32,500 bases of DNA. Source: an uncultured Pelagibacteraceae bacterium (GTDB taxonomy: Bacteria > Pseudomonadota > Alphaproteobacteria > Pelagibacterales > Pelagibacteraceae). The stretch's first letter is position 1. Each line of letters begins with the position of its first letter. Shown piece by piece: positions 25,422 through 32,500 of the stretch. The notes under the pieces were generated by a model. The model had not been told where the DNA came from. It saw only the letters and a list, made by a program, of their open reading frames with translations, and ran no database searches. The DNA lies in assembly GCA_902521805.1 (NCBI GenBank), contig CABYTL010000008.1, positions 1-32,500 of the forward strand, in the 5' to 3' direction. The position numbers were made by a program, and so were the translations under genes.

Positions 25422-27442
25422 CAATAATACAGGCCAGATTGACCTCTAGTAGGTTTCCAAATAAGATTCTCCAAAAAGTTGGAAAATTCACCTTGATTAA
25501 ACTTCTTATAAAAAGATTAAAAAAATCAAAAGAAATTGATGAAATAATTGTTGCAGCACCAAATGATAAAAAAAATAAAAGAATCAAGAAATATGTTGGA
25601 AATGTAAAAGTATTCTTTGGAAATGAAAATGATGTTCTAGATAGATATTACAAAACTGCAAAAAAATTTAAGGCAAATAACATAATCAGAATATGTGGAG
25701 ATTGTCCATTTATAGATCCACTGATTATAAATAAAATTGTAAAATTATTTAAAGATAAAAAATTTGATTATGTGTCGAATACACTTAGACCTACTTTTCC
25801 AGATGGTTTTGATGTTGAAGTATTCAAATTTGAAATTTTAAAAAAGGCCTGGAAAAATGCAAAAACTAAACATGATAGAGAACACGTCACTCCTTACATT
25901 ATTAGGAATAAGCGTTTTAAAAAATATAATTTCAAATTTAAGAAAGATTTATCTAACATAAGATTAACTATTGATGAAGAGATTGATTTAGATCAATTAA
26001 AAAAAGTTTTCTTTGAATTCAAAAATTCAACAAAATTTGGAATTAATGATATCCTTAATTTATATATGAAAAATAAAAAAATTTTTTTGATAAACTCCTC
26101 CATAAATAGAAATGAAGGAAGTAAATTAAATTTAGGACAAAAAATTTGGAGAAGAGGAAAAAAATATATACCTGGTGGTAATATGCTTCTATCAAAAAGA
26201 CCTGAAATGTTTGCCCCAGAACAATGGCCAACTTATTATAGTAAAGCAAAAGGTTGTTATGTTTGGGATTTGGAGAATAAAAAATATTTAGATATGTCTT
26301 TAATGAGTGTTGGAACTAATATTTTGGGTTATAGCAATAATATTATCGATAATGCAGTAATAAATTCTATAAAAAAAAGCAACATGTCCTCTCTCAATTG
26401 TCCAGAAGAGGTTTTCCTCAGTGAAAAACTTATAGATATGCATCGACATTTTGACATGGTGCGCTATGCGAGAACTGGGGGTGAAGCAAATGCTATTGCT
26501 GTTAGAATAGCACGAGCTGCCTCTGGAAGAGATAAGGTTGCAATATGTGGCTATCACGGATGGCACGATTGGTATCTTTCAGCTAATTTAAATAATAAGG
26601 ATAACAAAGGCGTTTTAAAAGATCATTTGCTTCCTGGATTATCTACAACAGGTGTACCTAAAAATCTTAAAAACACAGTTTACCCATTTAAATTTAATGA
26701 TTTTACAGAATTAGAAAAAATATGTTCTAAAAATAAAATCGGAGTAATTAAAATGGAAATTTTTAGAAATATTTCACCTGATAAAAATTTTTTATCAAAA
26801 GTAAGAAAGTTGGCTACAAAAAAAGGTATTGTTTTAATCTTTGATGAATGTACCAGTGGATTTAGGGAGAGTTTTGGTGGACTTCATTTAAAATATAAAA
26901 TTTTTCCTGACATGTGTATTTTAGGTAAAGCTCTTGGTAATGGCTTTCCAATAACAGCAATTTTAGGTAAAAAAGAGATAATGGAAACAGCACAAACTAG
27001 TTTCATTAGTAGCACATTTTGGACTGAAAGATCTGGATATGTTGCTGCTTTAAAAACTCTAGAGATCATGGAAAAAATTCAATCTTGGAAAATTATCACA
27101 AAACAAGGAAAAAAAATTAAAGAAATGATTTCTAAAGTTGCAAGGAAAAATAATATCTACATCAATATTTCAGGCTTAGATGCTTGTCCAAGCTATTCCA
27201 TTCAAAATAAAGATTGGTTATATTATAAAACTTTGATTACTCAGGAGTTATTAAAACAAAATATTCTTGGAGCAAATACTACTTATACGTCTATCTGCCA
27301 TACTGATAAAATAATAAGTATATATGAAAAAAAATTAGATAAAATATTTAACCAAATTAACAATATTACGGCATCAAAAAATAACATTAAAAATTATCTC
27401 AAGGGACCAGTGTGCCATTCTGGTTTTAAAAGGCTTAATTAG
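25403..27442 (+). CDS. SpsF-type cytidylyltransferase fused to a class III aminotransferase
   Basis: Two enzymes in one 679-residue chain. Residues 1 to about 225 are an SpsF-like cytidylyltransferase: AIIQARLTSSRFPNKIL, RICGDCPFIDPLIIN, DREHVTPYI and LTIDEEIDLDQLKK. Residues from about 245 to 670 resemble glutamate-1-semialdehyde aminomutase-like PLP enzymes, with WRRGKKYIPGGNM, GYHGWHDWYLSA, PLP-nitrogen Asp481 in IFDECTSGFR and Schiff-base Lys509 in LGKALGNGFP. Both active sites look intact. It is not the heme-pathway hemL, given its ISSTFWTERSG block and the glycan context. The joint chain suggests that amination and CMP activation are successive or coordinated. The real substrates are unknown. 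Confidence 0.88.
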   Translation: MENKTVAIIQARLTSSRFPNKILQKVGKFTLIKLLIKRLKKSKEIDEIIVAAPNDKKNKRIKKYVGNVKVFFGNENDVLDRYYKTAKKFKANNIIRICGDCPFIDPLIINKIVKLFKDKKFDYVSNTLRPTFPDGFDVEVFKFEILKKAWKNAKTKHDREHVTPYIIRNKRFKKYNFKFKKDLSNIRLTIDEEIDLDQLKKVFFEFKNSTKFGINDILNLYMKNKKIFLINSSINRNEGSKLNLGQKIWRRGKKYIPGGNMLLSKRPEMFAPEQWPTYYSKAKGCYVWDLENKKYLDMSLMSVGTNILGYSNNIIDNAVINSIKKSNMSSLNCPEEVFLSEKLIDMHRHFDMVRYARTGGEANAIAVRIARAASGRDKVAICGYHGWHDWYLSANLNNKDNKGVLKDHLLPGLSTTGVPKNLKNTVYPFKFNDFTELEKICSKNKIGVIKMEIFRNISPDKNFLSKVRKLATKKGIVLIFDECTSGFRESFGGLHLKYKIFPDMCILGKALGNGFPITAILGKKEIMETAQTSFISSTFWTERSGYVAALKTLEIMEKIQSWKIITKQGKKIKEMISKVARKNNIYINISGLDACPSYSIQNKDWLYYKTLITQELLKQNILGANTTYTSICHTDKIISIYEKKLDKIFNQINNITASKNNIKNYLKGPVCHSGFKRLN

Positions 27443-27464
27443 TAAAGATATTATAATTCAGATT

Positions 27465-28643
27465 ATGAAAATAAAAAATATCAAAGTTTATAATTATACT
27501 GCTGGTTGGAGGGAGTGGTCATTTATAAAAATTGAGAATGATAAAAAAATTTGTGGATGGGCCGAATGTACTGATACTTTTAAAAATCTAAACGGATTTT
27601 GTGGGATTTTAAAGGACTTTAAATCATTAATTTTAGGGGAAGATCCTTTGAATATTGAAAGAATAATTTGGAAATTAAAAGCAAAGTCAAAAAGTAGTCC
27701 AGGATCATTAATTCAAAGAGTTATATCGGCAGTAGAAAATGCATTATGGGATATAAAGGCTAAAAATGTCCAAAAACCAGTTTATGAGTTATTTGGTAAA
27801 AGAAAGAGAAAGGAAATGGAAATTTATTGGTCTCATTGTGGAACTACTAGAGTAAGAAGCCCTGAACTTTTGAACAAACCACCAATAACATCACTCAAAA
27901 GTGTAAAAAATTTTTGTAAGGAAATTAATAAAACTGACTTTAAAGTAATAAAAACTAATTTAGCAATATTTAAAAACGGACCGCAAATTTACATGCCAGG
28001 CCATGTTTTTACTTTTGAAAATCCAAATTTGAAACTTAAAAAGAATATTCTAAACGAAATAATTAATTGGATTAAAGAATTAAACACTCACCTTAATAAG
28101 GATATTTATATTGCTGTTGATTTAAATTTTAATTTCCATACAAAAGATCTAATTAAAATTGCAAGTTCTTTAAAAAATTTTAGGATTAAATGGCTTGAGA
28201 TTGATTGCAGATCTCCAAAAATGTTAGTAGATTTAAAAAAAACTACAAAAATTCCAATTATTACTGGTGAAACAATCATGGAATTTATCCATATGAAAGA
28301 ATTTATAGATCAAAAATGTGCTAATTACTTTTCTATTGATCTACCATGGAACGGTCTGGCAGAGTCAATTAAAATCTCTAAATATTGTAAACAAAAAAAT
28401 TATGAAATCACTACTCATAATTATAATGGTTTTTTAGGAACTTTAATGTCAGCTAACTTTGCGGCTATGGTACCAAATTTCTTTATAGGTGAACTAGATT
28501 TTGATGAGGCTGATGGTGTAGAAAAAATTTTCACAGACAAACCCTTGATCAATGGTAGATATCTCAAAATACCATCTAAACCAGGCTGGGGATGTGAATT
28601 AATTGAAAAAGAAATTAACAATTTTTACAGTGCGAAAAATTAA
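27465..28643 (+). CDS. Enolase-superfamily sugar-acid dehydratase homologue
   Basis: 392-residue protein of the mandelate racemase/galactonate dehydratase group, which abstracts a proton alpha to a carboxylate. The N-terminal capping domain has SLIQRVISAVENALWDIKAK. The barrel keeps the metal ligands Asp219 (AVDLNFNF), Glu245 (WLEID) and Glu269 (TGETI). It also has the His-Asp dyad His318 (TTHN) and Asp292 (SIDLPWNG). The KxK motif reads Lys163-Thr-Asn165, as in DgoD-like enzymes, while the DgoD Asp-x-His becomes Asp-x-Asn. The PSKPGWGCE tail matches acid-sugar dehydratases. Product would be a 2-keto-3-deoxy acid. It follows the fusion gene by 22 bases. Confidence 0.84.
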   Translation: MKIKNIKVYNYTAGWREWSFIKIENDKKICGWAECTDTFKNLNGFCGILKDFKSLILGEDPLNIERIIWKLKAKSKSSPGSLIQRVISAVENALWDIKAKNVQKPVYELFGKRKRKEMEIYWSHCGTTRVRSPELLNKPPITSLKSVKNFCKEINKTDFKVIKTNLAIFKNGPQIYMPGHVFTFENPNLKLKKNILNEIINWIKELNTHLNKDIYIAVDLNFNFHTKDLIKIASSLKNFRIKWLEIDCRSPKMLVDLKKTTKIPIITGETIMEFIHMKEFIDQKCANYFSIDLPWNGLAESIKISKYCKQKNYEITTHNYNGFLGTLMSANFAAMVPNFFIGELDFDEADGVEKIFTDKPLINGRYLKIPSKPGWGCELIEKEINNFYSAKN

Positions 28644-29514
28644 TATAGGCGTAGTTGGTTTAGGAGGAATTGGAGGATTATTGGCAATTCTACTAAGTAA
28701 CAAAAACTTAAAGGTTTTTTCATCAAAAAAGATTGATAAAAATTCAATATTTCATCTAAAAAGTAAGTTTTATGGTAAATTAAAATCAAAAATTGAATTT
28801 GATAAAACTTTTAGAAAAACTGATATAATATTTATTTGCTCTAAATATCCTTATTTAAAAAAACATTTAAAAAATATTTCTAATAATAAAGCGTTAATCA
28901 TCCCTTTATTAAATGGATTGTCTCATTTTAAAATTTTACAAAAAAAATTTGGCGATAACGTTCAAATCTCTACTATTGGAAAAGTAGTTTCAAAAAAAAT
29001 AAAAAAAAATGTAATTTTACACGAATCTAAAAACAAACCAGAGATATTAATCAATTTTAACAAAACAAATAAGAAAAAACAAAAACTTTTGAAAGATATA
29101 TTTAAATTAATTCGAGTAAAAACTAAAATAGTAAAAAACAAAAATTATGTAATTTGGACAAAACTAATTCGGTTAAGTTCTCTTTCTGCTATAACTTCGT
29201 TATATAATTGTAATTTAGGTAAAATAAGAAGATCAAAAATAAAAACGAAAGAACTTAATTATTTATTGAAAGAATCAATTCTTCTCTCAAAAAAAATCTT
29301 TAAGAACAATTTTAGCATTTATAAAATAAAAAAAGTAATTGATACATTTCCAAATGATTTAACTACATCTCTGCAAAGAGATATTAAGCGTCAAGTACCA
29401 TCAGAATTGGAAACGCAAGTTGGATCTATTGTAAAATTATCAAATAAATATAAAATTTCCTTACCTATGTATAAAAAAATTTACTACGAACTTAAAGAAA
29501 ATGAGAAAAAATAA
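28630..29514 (+). CDS. Ketopantoate-reductase-like (ApbA/PanE) 2-oxoacid reductase
   Basis: About 294 residues from GTG 28630 (MRKINIGVVGLGGIGGLL), which is a more canonical start than TTG 28603. It overlaps the dehydratase gene by 14 bases. The N-terminal NADP domain has GVVGLGGIGG and LLNGL. Catalytic Lys178 in WTKL and the C-terminal TSLQRDIKRQ...SELE with its conserved Glu are kept. The two asparagines that follow the lysine in E. coli PanE (WRKLAVNCVINPLT) are replaced (WTKLIRLSSLSAIT). This argues for a substrate other than ketopantoate. In this operon it probably reduces a keto acid or keto sugar in glycan synthesis. Confidence 0.82.
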   Translation: MRKINIGVVGLGGIGGLLAILLSNKNLKVFSSKKIDKNSIFHLKSKFYGKLKSKIEFDKTFRKTDIIFICSKYPYLKKHLKNISNNKALIIPLLNGLSHFKILQKKFGDNVQISTIGKVVSKKIKKNVILHESKNKPEILINFNKTNKKKQKLLKDIFKLIRVKTKIVKNKNYVIWTKLIRLSSLSAITSLYNCNLGKIRRSKIKTKELNYLLKESILLSKKIFKNNFSIYKIKKVIDTFPNDLTTSLQRDIKRQVPSELETQVGSIVKLSNKYKISLPMYKKIYYELKENEKK

Positions 29515-30211
29515 AATTCTTGCAGTAATAGGTTTAAGATCTGGATCAAAAAGTATCAAAAATAAAAATATCAAAAAATTAAACGGCAAACCATTATTTC
29601 ACTATATTTTAAGAGCTGCAAAGAAATCAAAATATATAAATAGAATTACTGTTTCGACAGACTCATATAAATATAAGAAAATTATCATAAAGTATGGGGG
29701 GGACTGTCCTTATATGAGACCAAAAAAATATTCTAAAGATAATTCTAACGAGATTTTATTTATTAAAGACCTTTTAAAAAAAATGAAAAAAAATGAAAAC
29801 TATATACCTGATATAATTGTCAGATTATTGGCGACATGTCCATTTCAAAAATCAAAAGATATCGATAAAGCTATTAGTTTAGTTTTAAAAAACAAGTATG
29901 ACTCATCAGTTATTATTTCAAAAGCTCAACAACATCCGGAAAAAGCTTTGAGAATTGTCGGAAATGATAAAAAATATTTAACCTCTTATTTTGGAAATAA
30001 TTCTGTGAGGGTTGGTTCCAAGTTAAATAGGCAACAATTTAAAGAGGCTTATTTTAGATCCAATGTTATAGTATGTAAAAAAAAAGTTATAAATAAGTTT
30101 AACTCTCTTTCCTCTAATAAACCAGGTTATATCAAAATTCCATATCAATTAGATATAGATACTTTAGACGATTTCAATTTTGCAAAATTCAAAATGTCAA
30201 AAAAAAAATAA
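29501..30211 (+). CDS. NeuA/PseF-type CMP-nonulosonate cytidylyltransferase
   Basis: 236-residue enzyme that activates a 2-keto-3-deoxy sugar acid with CTP. The P-loop-like start VIGLRSGSKSIKNKNIKKL and GKPLFHYIL fits NeuA, with RITVSTDS, the MRPKKYSKDNS segment, VRLLATCPFQKSKDID and the closing LDIDTLDDF. The usual TSPLR reads TCPFQ. It overlaps the KPR-like gene by 14 bases and ends the rightward operon. It could be the PseF of the pseudaminic-type pathway, or could activate the product of the dehydratase module. The fusion protein carries a second, different cytidylyltransferase. Confidence 0.87.
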   Translation: MRKNKILAVIGLRSGSKSIKNKNIKKLNGKPLFHYILRAAKKSKYINRITVSTDSYKYKKIIIKYGGDCPYMRPKKYSKDNSNEILFIKDLLKKMKKNENYIPDIIVRLLATCPFQKSKDIDKAISLVLKNKYDSSVIISKAQQHPEKALRIVGNDKKYLTSYFGNNSVRVGSKLNRQQFKEAYFRSNVIVCKKKVINKFNSLSSNKPGYIKIPYQLDIDTLDDFNFAKFKMSKKK

Positions 30212-30231
30212 ATTTGCTACATCAATTTAAA

Positions 30232-31518
30232 TTAAATATTAGTATTTTTAATTAAATTTTTTTGTTCCAGAATACTCATCTTGTCATAAAGACTCCATAT
30301 TGGAACATTTAATATTTCAGCAATTTCTAATAATGACTTTTTTCCATCACATAAACTAACTAAATCTAAAAATAATTTTATCTCTTGATCTAATAAATCC
30401 TTTGTTGATAAAGTGGGATAGAGACCTCTTTTCCCCATCTGAGGTTCGCACAATACAGTAGTTTTATAATATTTATTTTTTTCAATTGCCTCCAGAGCTC
30501 TCCTAATTGCCCAGTAACCTCCATCAAGACCTTTTGGTGTAACAACATTTTCTAAATTATCCAGAGAAGTATGATACTCAGGATATTCTCCAAATTTTGT
30601 TCTTAATATGGATGCAATTGGCAAATCTATTCCTGGTGCACAATACTGCCTTTCATCACTACCTCTATTTAACCAAGAATATTTAATAAATTTAGGATCA
30701 ATCCATTTAAGTACATGCTTTGATATTGTGTCGCTAATTGTATCACCATTCCTCGTAGGTAAATATGAATAAGTTCTATCATCTCCCACACAAGAAACAT
30801 TAAAGCCTGCAAAAGTTTTTTTTTTCATTTTTTTATAATTCCTACTTAAATAAGTTATGGAGCCGATAGTTTCAGGAACAAAAATTATACGATAGCTATA
30901 ACTCGTCTCATTAATTTCCTTTAACCATTTTGCCAAAAAGGTAAGAACAGTTGGACCTGATAGCTCATTGTTAGCCATTGAAGGATGGCAAATATAACTA
31001 CTTAATAATATTTCTTTGTCACTTTTTCCTTTAATAAACATTTCACCATAATTCAATTCGCCCTTAAATAATGATGATTTAATTACAACCTTATAGTTTC
31101 CTTTTCCCAAAGTATCATACAGGTTTTGTGAGAGACAAAATCCCCACCTTTCCTTATAATAACTTGTTACATAGGGGATAGCATCTGGTTGCTTTGGTAA
31201 TGTATAAAGGTTTTTTTTTAATTCATCAAAACTAATTACACCTTGAAATGGAATACTATATCCAAGGATATGAAGATTATTTTGCGAAAAATCACATATC
31301 TTTTTACCTTTTGGTGTAATTATATAAGCTTCTTTTATGCTCCATTCTTTTGGTACAGTCCAATCAAACGCTCGAGTACCTGAGGGTACTGACTTAATTT
31401 TGAGACCAGGTATATGATTGGAAATTCTTTTAAGTGTTTCTCTTACACCTTCGCCGGTTATACTTCGATTAATTGGCCATAACTCTTGAGCAAATTGATG
31501 AATATTTTTACCTATCAT
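30232..31518 (-). CDS. DUF4910/DUF2172 aminopeptidase-like protein with winged-helix C terminus
   Basis: 428-residue protein of a family with an M28-like zinc-peptidase fold, common in polysaccharide loci. It starts NIHQFAQELWPINRSITGEG, has SGTRAFDWTVPKEWSI, and the metal region SSYICHPSMANNELSGP, then VPETIGSI and NRGSDERQYCAPGIDLP. The C-terminal 75 residues (LDQEIKLFLDLVSLCDGKKS through LSIL) look like a winged helix. The role in glycan synthesis is unknown: amide hydrolysis or deacylation of a sugar is possible. It is alone on the minus strand, converging on the neuA-like gene. Confidence 0.8.
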   Translation of the reverse strand: MIGKNIHQFAQELWPINRSITGEGVRETLKRISNHIPGLKIKSVPSGTRAFDWTVPKEWSIKEAYIITPKGKKICDFSQNNLHILGYSIPFQGVISFDELKKNLYTLPKQPDAIPYVTSYYKERWGFCLSQNLYDTLGKGNYKVVIKSSLFKGELNYGEMFIKGKSDKEILLSSYICHPSMANNELSGPTVLTFLAKWLKEINETSYSYRIIFVPETIGSITYLSRNYKKMKKKTFAGFNVSCVGDDRTYSYLPTRNGDTISDTISKHVLKWIDPKFIKYSWLNRGSDERQYCAPGIDLPIASILRTKFGEYPEYHTSLDNLENVVTPKGLDGGYWAIRRALEAIEKNKYYKTTVLCEPQMGKRGLYPTLSTKDLLDQEIKLFLDLVSLCDGKKSLLEIAEILNVPIWSLYDKMSILEQKNLIKNTNI

Positions 31519-31567
31519 AAATATTTATTGATGTTAATTTATAAATACTAGCAACATCGTTTAATAA

Positions 31568-31596
31568 ATTATCACTATTAATAACTTTGTCATCAA
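31568..31596 (-). promoter_or_regulatory. Candidate promoter of the aminopeptidase-like gene
   Basis: On the minus strand TTGATG (31596-31591) and GATAAT (31573-31568) are 17 bases apart, giving a leader of about 43 bases. Matches are 4 of 6 and 5 of 6 bases. It lies back to back with the ACP promoter in the 243-base gap. Confidence 0.35.
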
Positions 31597-31681
31597 TAAA
31601 AAAATATGATTAAACTCTTCATTTTTTACATCATTTTACAATTATTAGTCTGACCCTAATTATTTTTATTATTTAGAAAAA

Positions 31682-31710
31682 TTTATCTCACAAAATTTTA
31701 GTTGTATAAT
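31682..31710 (+). promoter_or_regulatory. Candidate promoter of the ACP-SDR operon
   Basis: A perfect TATAAT (31705-31710) is preceded 17 bases earlier by TTTATC (31682-31687), a weak -35. The leader would be about 45 bases. The rest of the gap (31597-31681) shows no gene. Confidence 0.38.
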
Positions 31711-31761
31711 TAATTCAAAAAAACTAATATAAAAAATATACCTTAAGCAATTATTTTAATT

Positions 31762-31983
31762 ATGAAACATATTAAAATTATCTCAAAATCATTTGGAGTA
31801 GACAAAAAAAAAATAAAGTATAATGATAGAGTTGATAAGTTGATTTGGGACTCGATGACTAAAATAAATCTTATAAGTTTAGTAAATGAGAAATTTTCAA
31901 AAGCTATAGATCATACAAAATTAGAAAAAATTATTTATTTTAAAGACATTGATAATCTTATTGAAAAAACAATTAGAAAATGA
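31762..31983 (+). CDS. Acyl carrier protein-like protein
   Basis: 73-residue protein with the ACP four-helix pattern. The phosphopantetheine serine lies in WDSMTKINLISLVNEKF (about residue 31), and FGVDKKKIKYNDRVDKL precedes it. The chain is unusually basic for an ACP, which normally is acidic. The partner SDR begins in an ATGA overlap at its stop. ACPs of this kind in glycan islands can carry an acyl or amino-acyl group for sugar modification, or work with ACP-linked reductases. It opens a new plus-strand operon that leaves the window. Confidence 0.82.
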   Translation: MKHIKIISKSFGVDKKKIKYNDRVDKLIWDSMTKINLISLVNEKFSKAIDHTKLEKIIYFKDIDNLIEKTIRK

Positions 31984-32500
31984 ATAACCTTTTTTTTGGT
32001 GGTTCAAGTGAAATAGCTTTAAAATTAGCGAATAAATTTAAAAATACTGACGCCATTTCAACAAAAGACATAAAAAATAGTTATAGAAAATTTTATAAGA
32101 TAAAAGATTACAGTAGTTTAAGTTTAAAAAAACTACATAAAAAAATTACCAAAAAATATGACAATATTCTTATTTTTAATGGTTCTTATTCAGTATCATT
32201 TTTAAGTTTTTTTGATACTAAAAGTTTTTTCAATGATTTTAAAATAAATTTTTTAACTCCAATGGAAATATCATCTTTTATAATACATAATAAAATTTTA
32301 AAGAATAAAGGTGCTATTTATTTTATATCATCGATTGCTGCTAATGAAGATTTAATTGGAAATGCTAATTATAGTATTTCAAAAAACTGCTTAAATTTTT
32401 CTGCAAAAATTTTAGGAAATGAACAGAGTAAAAGAGATATAAGAATTAACACAATTTCCCTAGGGCTGATAAAAAATAAAATGGGATTGAGGGTAAAAAA
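31980..32500 (+). CDS. SDR oxidoreductase (3-oxoacyl-ACP reductase-like), cut by window end
   Basis: A frame with no stop before the window edge, so only the first 173 residues are seen. The ATG overlaps the ACP stop (ATGA). It starts MNNLFFGGSSEIALKLANKF, a shortened GG-S-S-E-I nucleotide loop, and has ILIFNGSYS, IYFISSIAANEDLIG and the Tyr-Lys pair in NYSISKNCL. NTISLGLIKNKMG follows. This is the pattern of classical SDRs of the FabG type. Being coupled to an ACP, it may reduce an ACP-bound keto group, but a sugar substrate is equally possible. Confidence 0.83.
   Translation, partial: MNNLFFGGSSEIALKLANKFKNTDAISTKDIKNSYRKFYKIKDYSSLSLKKLHKKITKKYDNILIFNGSYSVSFLSFFDTKSFFNDFKINFLTPMEISSFIIHNKILKNKGAIYFISSIAANEDLIGNANYSISKNCLNFSAKILGNEQSKRDIRINTISLGLIKNKMGLRVK

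Larger units (their letters stand above)
12205..32500. other. Surface-polysaccharide genomic island (SAR11 HVR2-like), left part
   Basis: From the 5S gene to the window edge almost every gene is for sugar-nucleotide synthesis, glycan transfer or glycan modification. These genes are even more A/T- and lysine-rich than the core genes to the left. There is no integrase, transposase or tRNA-borne repeat. The position next to a detached 5S matches hypervariable region 2 of Pelagibacter, known to lie between 23S and 5S. The right end is outside the window. Confidence 0.75.

Noticed and set aside
25403-27442. Aminotransferase half as hemL (glutamate-1-semialdehyde aminomutase) for heme synthesis
   Set aside because: It is fused to a cytidylyltransferase in a glycan operon, and alphaproteobacteria normally make aminolevulinate by HemA from glycine.
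31606-31653. 15-codon hydrophobic ORF in the gap before the ACP gene
   Set aside because: It lies upstream of the best ACP promoter, has no ribosome-binding site, and such short frames are expected by chance in A/T-rich DNA.
12205-32500. Integrase, transposase, direct repeats or att sites that would mark a mobile element
   Set aside because: None was seen. The island appears to vary by homologous exchange, and the initiator tRNA lies about 5 kb outside it.

Overview
The window looks like the chromosome of a SAR11-type alphaproteobacterium (Pelagibacterales). The evidence is extreme A+T richness, very short intergenic gaps with many ATGA-type and 11-19 base overlaps, alphaproteobacterial marker proteins (a TrcR/DUF1013 regulator, a cysteine-free L31, a three-subunit PntAA/PntAB/PntB transhydrogenase) and the layout around the 5S rRNA gene. 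No database search was possible, so the taxonomic call rests on gene content and order.

Bases 1-8325 (mostly + strand) are core genome. A central-carbon operon runs tkt (3' part, with a 1-base frameshift), gap, pgk, class I fba, thiE, efp, suhB. Next come rpmE and trcR, and then a compact rpsU / initiator tRNA-Met / O-antigen-ligase cluster. rpsU has the clearest Shine-Dalgarno sequence among the starts examined and probably begins with ATT.

Bases 8318-12202 are core genome on the minus strand. Read in the direction of transcription they are: a stand-alone 5S rRNA with its own plausible promoter, rpmJ (L36), a 36-residue cytochrome oxidase subunit IV-like membrane peptide, pntAA, pntAB, pntB and a small transaldolase. 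rpmJ and the oxidase peptide are below ordinary ORF length cut-offs. 16S and 23S rRNA are not next to the 5S.

From about 12.2 kb to the right edge is a surface-polysaccharide genomic island. Its position beside a detached 5S gene matches the known SAR11 hypervariable region 2. It holds a minus-strand block (WecA/WbpL-like initiating transferase, GT2, GT4, UDP-HexNAc 6-dehydrogenase, PseB, a surface-carbohydrate protein, a methyltransferase) and a divergent plus-strand block (PseI, an RmlD-like reductase, a NodU-type carbamoyltransferase, PseG, an aldo/keto reductase, a cytidylyltransferase-aminotransferase fusion, an enolase-superfamily sugar-acid dehydratase homologue, a ketopantoate-reductase-like enzyme, a NeuA-type cytidylyltransferase). 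A minus-strand DUF4910-type aminopeptidase-like gene follows, then a new plus-strand operon that opens with an acyl carrier protein and a truncated SDR.

PseB, PseG, PseI and a CMP-transferase point to pseudaminic-acid-like nonulosonate synthesis, but the usual PseC aminotransferase and PseH acetyltransferase are not in the window. The fusion / dehydratase / KPR-like / NeuA-like run is the best candidate for an undescribed system: it could make a CMP-activated, aminated 3-deoxy-ulosonic acid from an aldonic acid. That is inference.
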